A stretch of 64,000 nt of DNA from Bolinopsis microptera. Lineage: Eukaryota > Ctenophora > Tentaculata > Lobata > Bolinopsidae. Position 1 is the first letter of the stretch, and each line of letters starts with the position of its first letter. Of this stretch, positions 55,967-64,000 are shown in pieces. A model generated the notes under the pieces. The model saw nothing but the letters and a program-made list of their open reading frames with translations. It searched no databases and was not told the DNA's origin. The position numbers and the translations under genes were made by a program. The DNA lies in NCBI RefSeq assembly GCF_026151205.1, contig NC_087076.1:6734902-6798901 (forward strand). Direction: 5' to 3'.

Positions 55967-56037
55967 AGCCTCACGTAGCCCGATGGTTCAGGGCGCGCTC
56001 GCCAAGCAGTTGACTTGGATTCGAGTCTCGTCAGCGG
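55967..56037 (+). repeat. tRNA-like sequence (tRNA pseudogene or SINE head)
   Basis: GTAGCCCGATGGTTCAGGG resembles a Pol III A box, and TGGATTCGAGTCTCG, about 35 bases later, resembles a B box, at tRNA-like spacing. The 3' part GTCAGCGGTCA does not pair convincingly with the 5' end. A tRNA-derived SINE or pseudogene is likelier than an active tRNA. Confidence 0.45.
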
Positions 56038-57286
56038 TCATTCTTTTGGCAATTATTAATTATTTTACTAAAATTATCATCAGAGCACCTTGTTATATAC
56101 GTTATCCGATAGATTATACTGTTCGTACTTCATCTAGAGAACTAAGATCAAGAGAAGACTGACATTTAAGGATTTGTCCGGGGAAGGCCTCGTTCACACT
56201 GGAACATGTCAAATTATTGTAAACGGAGTTATCTGGTAATGTTTGTTTTGTTTATGGCTAGAATTTAGAATGGAATCAATGTGATGAGGATCCAGAGTTA
56301 ATTACCTGCTAGGATTAATAAGTCAGTTCTCCAGTTGAAGAGACCCTTTCTCAAACTTTTAATTCACTATGCCTATGGCAGTATCAAGTATATTCTGAGA
56401 AAGATTGAGTAGACTGTAGCCAGGAATAGTACCTCCTTTAATGGTAACCATGGTAACTATAGTAACCACTGTGAATCTTGATCTTATAACAACTAGTATC
56501 CTTTAAGACTTAGACAGTACAGTGAATAAACACGCTGAAAAGCGATGAAAATGCAAGCGCGCGACCGAATATGTAGTGCTGAAAGAGGGTGCCGAAATCT
56601 CGCGGAGAATCTCACGATATTGTGAGCCTAGCTATGAGATTTAAACGAAACTCGCAAAAATCTGGCAAAAATCTCGCACGCGTTACGTCGAAGTTTTCAC
56701 GCTATAAACAAGTGATAAAATACACGTTAAGAGTATAAAATACATGTTAAGTTCCTAATTACCTCAACTTTTAAGTTAAACTTTTTCTGTTTCCTCATTT
56801 ATTTACAAATTTTGTGCGATGAGTCCGGCTCGCAATCTCGCATAAATCTTGAGCTGGGGATAAGCATATCAATAGCCGCATGGGATCACTGGAGTGGAAC
56901 AGAAGTGGCCGAAGAGATTAATTTTAAATCTGATAAGTTCCTTGACAAAACTACTATGGAGTAGTTTTTCGTAGGGAAAGGTTGTAGCGTATATAAATAC
57001 AAATATCTACATTAAGATCACCTTCCGAATTCCACAAACGGATCTTACCTATTAATTCATCTTCAGACGATATTTTTAAAGCATGAAATACGCTTTGTAA
57101 AAGCTTTTAAATTCCTTAATCTTTTTGGCGAAATTGCTGTTAAGGGAACATGGAAAAATTCTTTCGGTGGACACCTGCGTTTTGACGGACATCATTTTTT
57201 GACGGAAATCAACTTTTAGATAACCGCTTATTTAAATATTTAAAGTCTATTAATTTGTGATTATCCGGCTTAAATGGTATTTGGCA
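56038..57286. other. No gene recognised
   Basis: AT-rich intergenic DNA. The words ATCTCGC and ACTCGCAA recur at 56597-56690 and 56830-56850 without a regular period. GGTAACCATGGTAAC at about 56441 is a short palindrome-like run. Confidence 0.4.
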
Positions 57287-57294
57287 CTGGAATA

Positions 57295-57690
57295 GGGGGG
57301 GGGGGGCAAGTGGATATTTGTAGATATTTGTAGATTAATGTAGAATGGATAATCCACGAAAAAAGTGGATGACATTCTACAAATTTATACATTTATCTCC
57401 AAAAATTCAGTAGAATTTCTGGGCACATATTTGAGATTACATTTTTTGTAGATAAATGTAGATATTTGTAGATTATTGTCAATGGATAATTCACGAAAAT
57501 TCTACAAATTCTACAAATTTATACATTTATCTCCAAAAATTCAGTAGAATTTCTGGGCACATATTTGAGATATACATTTTTTGTAGATAAATGTAGATAT
57601 TTGTAGATTATTGTAATGGATAATTCACGAAAAAAGTGGATGACATTATCCAAATATCTACAAATATCCACTTGGCCCCCCCCCCCCCCC
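57295..57690. mobile_element. 396-bp poly-G/poly-C-capped short element
   Basis: The left end is 12 G then CAAGTGGATATTTGTAGATA. The right end is its inverse, TATCTACAAATATCCACTTG, followed by GCC and 13 more C. TGGAATA (or CTGGAATA) flanks both sides (57288-57294 and 57691-57697), a 7-8 bp target duplication. The interior is two imperfect copies of about 165 bases sharing TTTCTGGGCACATATTTGAG. No coding capacity, so it is non-autonomous. Confidence 0.9.
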
Positions 57691-58141
57691 TGGAATAACG
57701 ACTTCTCTGTTTTATAGCCAGTTTCACTCAGAAGCGGCTTATTTATAAGTATGTGCACGTTAGACTGACCTGAATTTTCACTTTTTCGTCCGATCATCTT
57801 GGAAAGTTTTTTGTACATCCCCATAGACGTAAATAGTAACCAAAAAAATTATTTTTGAAAAATTCGGAAATTTAGGTGTTCCCCAAGCCGTTTCCATGAC
57901 AACCGCGCTCGCGAACCTCAGAAATCTGGAAAAATTCGATATCTCAGGACCCATTGCACCTACAGAGCTAAAATTAGGCTTAAAAGATGCGGAATCAGCA
58001 CATTTATATGAGACTTATTAATAAACATATAGCCTAAAGTGCTCACTTTCGTCAAAAATTGCAAAAAACACATTTTTTGTACATTTCCATGGCAACCGCG
58101 CCCTAAAAGTTGGATGTGCATCTCTATTTTTCAGTCAAACT

Positions 58142-58258
58142 ATGAACAGCTCAGAACTACAGGGGGGTAACTACAGGGGGAGAACTAGAGGGGAGAGAAC
58201 AGCTCAGTACTACACCTGAGGAAGAACAACAGGAGGGAGAACAGCTTAGAACTACATA
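58142..58258. repeat. Inverted-orientation piece of the foldback tandem array
   Basis: Here the repeat words read GAACAGCTCAGAACTACAG, the reverse complement of the array to the right. The turning point is at about 58255-58262 (AACTACATAATTCTGAGCTG). About three units lie on this side against about 55 on the other, so the symmetry is very unequal. Confidence 0.85.
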
Positions 58259-60650
58259 ATTCTGAGCTGTTCCCCCATGTAGTTCTCCCCCTCCTCTGTA
58301 GTTCTCCCTCCTGTAGTTCTGAGCTGTTCTCTCCCTGTAGTTCTGAGCTGTTCTCTCCCCTGTAATTCTCCCCCTATAGTACTTCTGAGCTGCTCCCCCT
58401 GTAATTCACCCCCTGTCAGGCATGGATCCAGCTGAAAAATTCTGGGGGGGTGAGGTGGCGTGAAGGGCCACCGAAGCAGCCACGGCAGGGGTTCGGGGCG
58501 CAGCCCCCGAAAATTTTTGGGGTGTTTTGCGCGCTATATATGTCGATGGCTGTTTCCATTAAGGGATTTCTTCTGTAATCTGTTTCTAGAGTAAAACAAC
58601 AATGTTAATTAACAGTTCAATCTCAACCATTTTAGAATGTCGGGTTACAAAAAAAACAGTTAAATTACTTCAAAACCACTCTTCTGGGTTTTTCTGCAAA
58701 TTTGTCTATAACTATTAACTTTAATAATGTCTATTTACCCCCCCCCCCCCCCCTCAGAGAAAACATGCTCTAAAATGCTCTAAAATGCTTTTCTCAATTT
58801 TGTTTTTAGAAAATTCTGGGGGGGTGATCACCCCCCTTCACACCCCCCCTGGATCCATGCCTGCCCCCTGTAGTTCTGAGCTGTTCTCTCTCCATGTATT
58901 TCTTTTGAGCTGTTCTCCCCCTGTAGTTCTTTTGAGCTATTCTCCCCCTCCCTGTAGTTTCTTCTGAGCTGTTCCACCATGAAGTTCTGAGCTGTTCCCC
59001 CTGTAGTTACCCCTCCCCTGTAGTTCTCCCTCCCTGTAGTTCTGAGCTGTTCTCTCCCCTGTAGTGCTCCCCCTGTAGTTCTGAGCTGTTCTCCCCCTGT
59101 AGTTCTTCCTCCTGTAGTTCTGAGCTGTTCTCCCCTGTAGTTCTCCCACCCTGTAGTTCTGAGCTGTTCTCCCCCTGTAGTTCTTCCTCCTGTAGTTCTG
59201 AGCTGTTCTCCCTTGTAGTTCTTCTGAGCTGTTCTCTCCCCCGTAGTTCTTCTGAGCTGTTCTCTCCCCTGTAGTTCCTCTGAGCTATTCTCCCCCTGTA
59301 GTTCTCCCACCCTGTAGTTCTGAGCTGTTCTGCCCCTATAGTTCTCCCACCCTGTAGTTCTGAGCTGTTCTCTCCGCTGTAGTGCTCCCCCTGTACTCTG
59401 TAGTTCTGAGCTGTTCTCTCCCCTGTATTTCTCCCTCCTGTAGTTCTGAGCTGTTCTCCCCCTGTTATAGTTCTCCCACCCTGTAGTTCTGAGCTGTTCT
59501 GCCCCTATAGTTCTCCCACCCTGTAGTTCTGAGCTGTTCTCTCCCCCGTAGTTCTTCTGAGCTGTTCTCTCCCCTGTAGTTCCTCTGAGCTATTCTCCCC
59601 CTGTAGTTCTCCCACCCTGTAGTTCTGAGCTGTTCTGCCCCTATAGTTCTCCCACCCTGTAGTTCTGAGCTGTTCTCTCCGCTGTAGTGCTCCCCCTGTA
59701 CTCTGTAGTTCTGAGCTGTTCTCTCCCCTGTATTTCTCCCTCCTGTAGTTCTGAGCTGTTCTCCCCCTGTTATAGTTCTCCCACCCTGTAGTTCTGAGCT
59801 GTTCTGCCCCTATAGTTCTCCCACCCTGTAGTTCTGAGCTGTTCTCTCCGCTGTAGTGCTCCCCCTGTACTCTGTAGTTCTGAGCTATTCTCCCCCTGTA
59901 GTTCTCCCACCCTGTAGTTCTGAGCTGTTCTCCCCCTGTAGTTCTCCCACCCTGTAGTTCTGAGCTGTTCTCCCCCTGTAGTTCTCCCACCCTGTAGTTC
60001 TGAGCTGTTCTCCCCTTGTAGTTCTTCCTCCTGTAGTTCTGAGCTGTTCTCCCCTTGTTACTTGTAGTTCTCCCACCCTGTAGTTCTGAGCTGTTCTCCC
60101 CTTGTAGTTCTCCCACCCTGTAGTTCTGAGCTGTTCTCCCCCTGTGATTCTCCCACCTGTAGTTCTGAGCTGTTCTGCCCCTATAGTTCTCCCACCCTGT
60201 AGTTCTGAGCTGTTCTCTCCGCTGTAGTGCTCCCCCTGTACTCTGTAGTTCTGAGCTATTCTCCCCCTGTAGTTCTCCCACCCTGTAGTTCTGAGCTGTT
60301 CTCCCCCTGTAGTTCTCCCACCCTGTAGTTCTGAGCTGTTCTCCCCCTGTGATTCTCCCACCTGTAGTTCTGAGCTGTTCTCCCCTTGTAGTTCTCCCTC
60401 CTGTAGTTCTGAGCTGTTCTCCCCCTGTAGTTCTCCCACCCTGTAGTTCTGAGCTGTTCTCCCCCTGTGATTCTCCCACCTGTAGTTCTGAGCTGTTCTC
60501 CCACCTGTAGTTCTGAGCTGTTCTCCCCTTGTAGTTCTCCCTCCTGTAGTTCTGAGCTGTTCTCCCCTTGTAGTTCTTCCTCAGGTGTAGTACTGAGCTG
60601 TTCTCTCCCCTCTAGTTCTCCCCCTGTAGTTATCCCCCTGTAGTTCTGAG
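58259..60650. repeat. Tandem array of a ~40-bp unit (CTGTAGTTCTGAGCTGTTCT...)
   Basis: The consensus alternates CTGTAGTTCTGAGCTGTTCT and CCCCCTGTAGTTCTCCCACC. Unit length varies slightly. A higher-order period of 306 bases is visible (TGCCCCTATA at 59331 and 59637), showing repeated block duplication. Minus-strand frames up to 324 codons (GENSSELQGGRTTG type) stay open because of the repeat and are not called as genes. Confidence 0.95.
58417..58863. mobile_element. Nested 447-bp hAT-type non-autonomous element
   Basis: CCCCCTGT at 58409-58416 and 58864-58871 is an 8 base target duplication made from the tandem-array sequence itself. The inverted ends are CAGGCATGGATCCAG and CTGGATCCATGCCTG, followed inside by a GGGGGGG run. 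An 8 bp duplication with CAG...CTG ends is the hAT signature. The interior holds a GC-rich stretch (GGGGCGCAGCCCCCGAAAAT), a C15 run and no gene. Confidence 0.95.
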
Positions 60651-61048
60651 CTGTTCATAGTTTGACTGAAAAATAGAGATGCACATCCAAATTGTAGGGC
60701 GCGGTTGCCATGGAAATGTACAAAAAATGTGTTTTTTGCAATTTTTGACGAAAGTGAGCACTTTAGGCTATATGTTTATTAATAAGTCTCACATAAATGT
60801 GCTGATTCCGCATCTTTTAAGCCTAATTTTAGCTCTGTAGGTGCAATGGGTCCTGAGATATCGAATTTTTCCAGATTTCTGAGGTTCGCGAGCGCGGTTG
60901 TCATGGAAACGGCTTGGGGAACACCTAAATTTCCGAATTTTTCAAAAATAATTTTTTTGGTTACTATTTACGTCTATGGGGATGTACAAAAAACTTTCCA
61001 AGATGATCGGACGAAAAAGTGAAAATTCAGGTCAGTCTAGTGCACGTT

Positions 61049-61164
61049 TAAAACAGTATGACGAAAATGCTTTGTAAAAGTATAAACTTTGTGATCTAAC
61101 TGGAACTCATCTGAGCGTCAAACACCAGCGGAACCAGCAGATTTTTTAACTCATGCTAAATCTA
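61049..61164. other. Short spacer
   Basis: About 115 bases between the foldback element and the next element fragment. TTAACTCATGCTAAATCTAG matches a word at about 54318-54335, consistent with both belonging to one element family. Confidence 0.4.
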
Positions 61165-61168
61165 GGAG

Positions 61169-61414
61169 ATGGTAGGCAAAGAAAAAAGGAGGAAAAGGAA
61201 GAACAGACAGGAAGCGGTTTGTGAGGACACCACTAAAGATCACGACTCAGAACCCGCTGACCCTACCAGTACCACACCCTTTTCTGTTTCTGAAGAAAGA
61301 TTGGATGAATTCCAACGATTCATTCGGGAGTTATTTATATATAATACAGAACATGTCCCGCTAGATAGAATCCTGGCAAAAATTAACCAGGACGGTAGAG
61401 CCGATCTGTTTTAA
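61169..61414 (+). CDS. Short element-associated open frame (KRRKRK...EDTTKDHD)
   Basis: ATG at 61169 (a GGAGATGG context). The peptide is basic at first (GKEKRRKRKNRQEAVCEDTT), then acidic and Thr/Ser-rich, then SEERLDEFQRFIRELF, ending at TAA 61412. A decayed copy at 53463-53620 shares the first two thirds. Downstream, GAAATTATGGAGTGTTTACA continues the homology (MECLQKMMDQNK) in another frame. I cannot name the family. Its place before the 39 bp array and LTR-like tail suggests an element gene, perhaps gag-like. Confidence 0.35.
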   Translation: MVGKEKRRKRKNRQEAVCEDTTKDHDSEPADPTSTTPFSVSEERLDEFQRFIRELFIYNTEHVPLDRILAKINQDGRADLF

Positions 61415-61798
61415 GAGAGCGAAATTATGGAGTGTTTACAAAAGATGATGGACCAGAACAAAGTTTATTTGGGCATGGGAACTAAACCCAGAGACGTGAT
61501 CCCCTGAAATTCTGGCTACATCAATTTAAAACAAACTACATTAATAATATAAGATCAATATAAATTTGATGATATGAATTAACTAATTTTGGAGACCCTG
61601 CAATGTCGAATGGAGAGAGAAGAAAGAAAAAGAGAAAGAAATGGGTGAGTTTTAATTTTTTTAATGTTCGCCTTAATGTTCGCCTTTTTGGCGTTTAATC
61701 CGTTAAAATATTTTGTACGGCAGTTAATTGGTTAAGAACATGAGCATACTATTATTTATTAGATGTTGAATATAATGACGGATAGCATGCTCAAGCTA

Positions 61799-61990
61799 CA
61801 GGTAGTTTGCACCTAAAGCGTACAGAATTTCTTAGTTAGAGTAGGTTCGTACCTAAAGCGTACTGAGCATTTTAGTTAAGTTAGTTTGTACCTAAAGCGT
61901 ACAGAATTTCTTAGTAGAGAGTAGGTTCGTACCTAAAGCGTACTGAGCATTTCAGTAGAGAGTATGTTCGTACCTAAAGCGTTCGGAACA
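61799..61990. repeat. 39-41-bp tandem repeat array (GTACCTAAAGCGTAC type)
   Basis: ACCTAAAGCG starts at 61811, 61851, 61890, 61931 and 61972. Units alternate ACAGAATTTCTTAG and ACTGAGCATTTTAG, the same A-B-A-B dimer pattern as at 30165-30382. The tail GGAGTAGTGGGCTAATACTT follows directly, as it follows the 14.7-15.2 kb array. Confidence 0.9.
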
Positions 61991-62296
61991 TCAGATCTGG
62001 AGACTGGAGTAGTGGGCTAATACTTAGGAGTACCTAGTAGAGAATTGACGGAGATTGAACACCTGGTGGAGATGGAACAACAGATAGTGGAGAGGGCAGG
62101 ATACACACGTCATCTTCGTCGGTCAGATTTTAACATCAGAAAGGAGGGACAGTTATGAGAAAATATTTAAAAGAGACTGGAGGGTAGCAACGGGATATTT
62201 ATAATTTATTTGTTTGTTATGAGCTTTTTCATGCGCGTAATTGTTTATTTGTAGTTGAAGGTTTTACACGTTTAGTGTAAATTTTTTTCCCTGTTT
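61991..62296. repeat. LTR-like tail, copy 3, 5' part
   Basis: It shares AGTACCTAGTAGAGAATTG, GATGGAACAACAGATAGTGG and CATCTTCGTCGGTCAG with 15190-15290, with a small internal duplication (GGAGATTGAACACCTGGTGG). It is cut by a LINE insertion at 62309 and continues at 62895. Confidence 0.55.
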
Positions 62297-62308
62297 GTGT
62301 ATGGAGTT

Positions 62309-62894
62309 TAAGATTAAACAGGTTGATGACTTTAAATACCTCGGCTCTTTCATTGCGGACAGTAGAAAGGATTTCAACACAAGGAAAGGAATGGCCTGGT
62401 CAGCCTGTATTAAACTGCAAAAAGTCTGGTCCTCTGGCATTTCCGAACAACTGAAAGTCAAGTTCTTTAGAGCCTGTGTCGAACCAGTATTGCTCTATGG
62501 ATCAGAGACATGGACCATAAACAAGCAGCTTGAGAAACGCCTCAACGGATGCTACACCCGTCTTTTAATGAAGGCCAAGAACATCTCGTGGAAGAAGCAT
62601 CCAACCCTCAAGCAGATCTATGGCAACCTTCCATCTATTGCCTCAGTGGTTGCGTCGAGGCGTTCCAGATTTGCTGGGCATTGCATGAGAGCTTCTGACC
62701 AAGTTATCTCCACTATCCTCCCCTGGCGACTTGCCCAATCGGGCCGTGGAAGGAGACCACTCACCTTCCTGGACGTAGTAGCTCGTGACACTGGGCTCCA
62801 GTTAGACGACCTTCGAGCTGTTATGTGCGATCGAGACGTGTGGAGGCAGACAGTGAATGGGATTTCGATTGAGGATCGCCCAAAGTAAAAGTAA
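62309..62894 (+). pseudogene. 5'-truncated LINE insertion carrying the end of reverse transcriptase
   Basis: An open frame (about 62301-62888) carries VDDFKYLGSFIADSRKDFN, FFRACVEPVLLYGSETWT, ISWKKHPTLKQIYGN and FAGHCMRASDQVI. This is the thumb/C-terminal region of LINE reverse transcriptases (F-x-Y-L-G, L-L-Y-G-S-E-T-W, G-H-x-x-R). The catalytic palm is missing, as expected for 5' truncation in target-primed reverse transcription. GTGTATGGAGTT at 62297-62308 and 62895-62906 is a 12 base target duplication. The 3' end is AAAGTAAAAGTAA. The frame has no stops, so the insertion is fairly young. Confidence 0.9.
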
Positions 62895-63026
62895 GTGTAT
62901 GGAGTTGGACACGTGAGGTCAGCACGTGGGATTTTTAGGGTTAGTTTTAGTCACGTGAGGGTTTATACGTGCATTTTTTAATTTTTTAGTGGTGTAGGAT
63001 TTAGCATTTTAGGATTTTAGTAGGTA
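62895..63026. promoter_or_regulatory. CACGTG cluster in the LTR-like block
   Basis: GACACGTGAGG (62909), GCACGTGGG (about 62921) and GTCACGTGAGG (about 62952) lie in 60 bases. These correspond to the E-box clusters at 31340-31415 and 37018-37165. They fit bHLH-type control of a retroelement promoter, by inference from motif density only. Confidence 0.35.
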
Positions 63027-63125
63027 GGGGGGGGGGGGGGGGGGGGACTTGGTCGAATTTGTCAATACCTCCTGGAGATATTGACGAAATCGATTAAATT
63101 TTCCCGGGGGATATAGTGTAATATG
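63027..63125. mobile_element. Possible end fragment of a poly-G-capped element
   Basis: A run of 20 G (63027-63046) is followed by ACTTGGTCGAATTTG and, 50 bases on, TTTTCCCGGGGGATATAGTG. The latter resembles CCCGGGGATATACTTTAATA of element E in layout and sequence. No poly-C partner was found within the window, so only one end may be preserved. Confidence 0.4.
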
Positions 63126-63700
63126 TAGGCTGGGGTATATAACAGTAAAATAATTTAGTTATTTCTTGTTCGAATCGTGCTAAAAGGGTTTCTTTTGAGA
63201 TATACAATTCGCAGGCTAATGCAAGAGAAGAAGAGCGTGCGAAAGGAAAGCAGCGCTACTTCGTCCCGGAGCCGGAGCTAAACGGGCGACAGTTAGTTTC
63301 TTTCGTTTGAAAATATTAACCTTGTTTAACTTATTTACATACTTTACTGGATGTATTGCAATGAGGCTACTTAAAGAACAAATTCCTGTTGATGTTTATC
63401 ACCGGTTTAGCAAGTCAAGTAGATCATGCAGACTTATATATCCTAAATTGCAACCTTTTGATTTATACCTAATTTGCACGTGGGCAGTCGTACATTATTT
63501 CACGTCGATATAGAATATTCCAGGCTTCTTATTTTGCCATTGTCTACCTAATTTAAGAAAAGCTTCTATAACTATTCACTTGGTCATCTGTCCTACGTCC
63601 TACGTCCTACGTGATAATGATTAGGTGCTTTCCATATCATTAAGTAAGTTACGTAAATTGTAACCATATAATATGTACGTTGCATTGGTAAGCGAATATT
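63126..63700. other. No clear gene
   Basis: A frame at about 63200-63310 (NAREEERAKGKQRYFVPEPE) has coding-like composition and could be an exon. A TCCTACG triple repeat lies at 63590-63610. Nothing else was recognised. Confidence 0.3.
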
Positions 63701-63718
63701 AATGTTAGTCTCAGTCAG

Positions 63719-64000
63719 ATGTCAAGAAATAGAGAGCGTCCCAAGTCCTCTGGAATCACTTCTTTCTTCAAACCTACGCCTAAACTTTCCAGTCAATCTT
63801 CTGACCACAGTACACTATACTCAAGTCCTAGCCTCTCGATCCGGGGACTCCTTCTTGTCCTACCGCTGTCAAGACTATTCCTGTTCAGCCTGTTATTGAA
63901 CCGATCATCCCAGTTACTGTTACCGCTGTCGAGACTATTTCTAATTCTGTTCAGTCTGTGGAACTGATCATCGACATCCCTCTTGTTATTATTGACAGTG
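63719..64000 (+). pseudogene. N-terminal start of a transposase-like gene, running off the window
   Basis: ATG at 63719 encodes MSRNRERPKSSGITSFFKPT. Short basic N termini with 'I-T-S-F-F-K' (a PIP-box-like motif that could bind PCNA) open several hAT- and ZMYM-type transposases. After a frameshift near 63840, the reading continues as DPGTPSCPTAVKTIPVQPV and Val/Ile/Pro-rich sequence to the window edge. Without the downstream catalytic part the class cannot be fixed. Confidence 0.4.

Larger units (their letters stand above)
57762..61039. mobile_element. 3.3-kb foldback element with 400-bp terminal inverted repeats and 9-bp target duplication (MULE/FB-like)
   Basis: GTGCACGTT occurs at 57753-57761 and 61040-61048 as a 9 base target duplication. 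The ends AGACTGACCTGAATTTTCAC and its inverse start terminal inverted repeats of about 400 bases (57762-58162 and 60638-61039), nearly identical. The middle is a 2.4 kb tandem array, interrupted by a nested 447 bp element. A 9 bp duplication, very long inverted repeats and internal tandem repeats are the layout of Mutator-like foldback elements such as Drosophila FB. No transposase is present, so superfamily placement is inference. Confidence 0.9.

Noticed and set aside
59505-60479. 324-codon minus-strand frame (GENSSELQGG-type repeats)
   Set aside because: A by-product of the 40 base tandem array. Similar frames occur in several phases and no unit is conserved at protein level.

Overview
The window looks like nuclear DNA from an invertebrate animal. 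It is AT-rich, has introns with GT..AG borders, and is dominated by mobile-element debris: hAT, PIF/Harbinger-like, MULE/foldback-like, LINE, LTR-type integrase, and elements carrying Ulp1-like protease or integrase-core genes. I see no operon structure, no ribosome-binding sites and no bacterial genes. I cannot name the species from sequence alone.

Region 1 (1-12958) is one contig end made almost entirely of satellite-like DNA. It holds two diverged copies of a unit of about 5.6 kb, then an array of about 70 bp units, GGACATAG-type short repeats and long C/T-only tracts. The copies differ by many single-base indels, which suggests low consensus quality. A 100-N assembly gap follows (12959-13058).

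Region 2 (13059-29300) is a graveyard of element fragments: repeated 0.8 kb blocks with a TGCDT-motif peptide, hAT pieces, a Ulp1-like protease domain with a 230 bp internal duplication, a Harbinger-like transposase end, zinc-finger fragments, and a 1.4 kb near-perfect palindrome sitting in a TTAA site. A small two-exon gene for a putative secreted peptide lies at 28929-29300.

Region 3 (29301-46400) contains an LTR-type integrase fragment next to 39 bp tandem repeats. Next is a composite array E-U-E-U-E, where E is a poly-G/poly-C-capped element and U is a 1676 bp hAT-like segment. The array is followed by a tandem array of 3.3 kb units encoding two mobile-element-type genes, an integrase-core DDE protein and a protein with an N-D-x-A-E-R motif. 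Both are decayed by stops and frameshifts.

Region 4 (46400-47340) carries the best candidate host gene of the window: a four-exon, minus-strand gene for a secreted protein with 16 mature cysteines. All splice phases agree.

Region 5 (47340-64000) again holds element fragments (LINE reverse transcriptases, hAT, Ulp1). It also has a poly-G/poly-C-capped short element with a 7-8 bp target duplication, and a 3.3 kb foldback element (57762-61039) with 400 bp terminal inverted repeats, a 9 bp target duplication, a 2.4 kb internal tandem array and a nested 447 bp hAT-type element. An LTR-like block broken by a 5'-truncated LINE follows, and the start of a transposase-like gene runs off the right edge.

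The genes do not form a pathway. Apart from the two putative secreted-protein genes, nearly all coding sequence belongs to decayed transposons. The main interest lies in the structure of the repeats.
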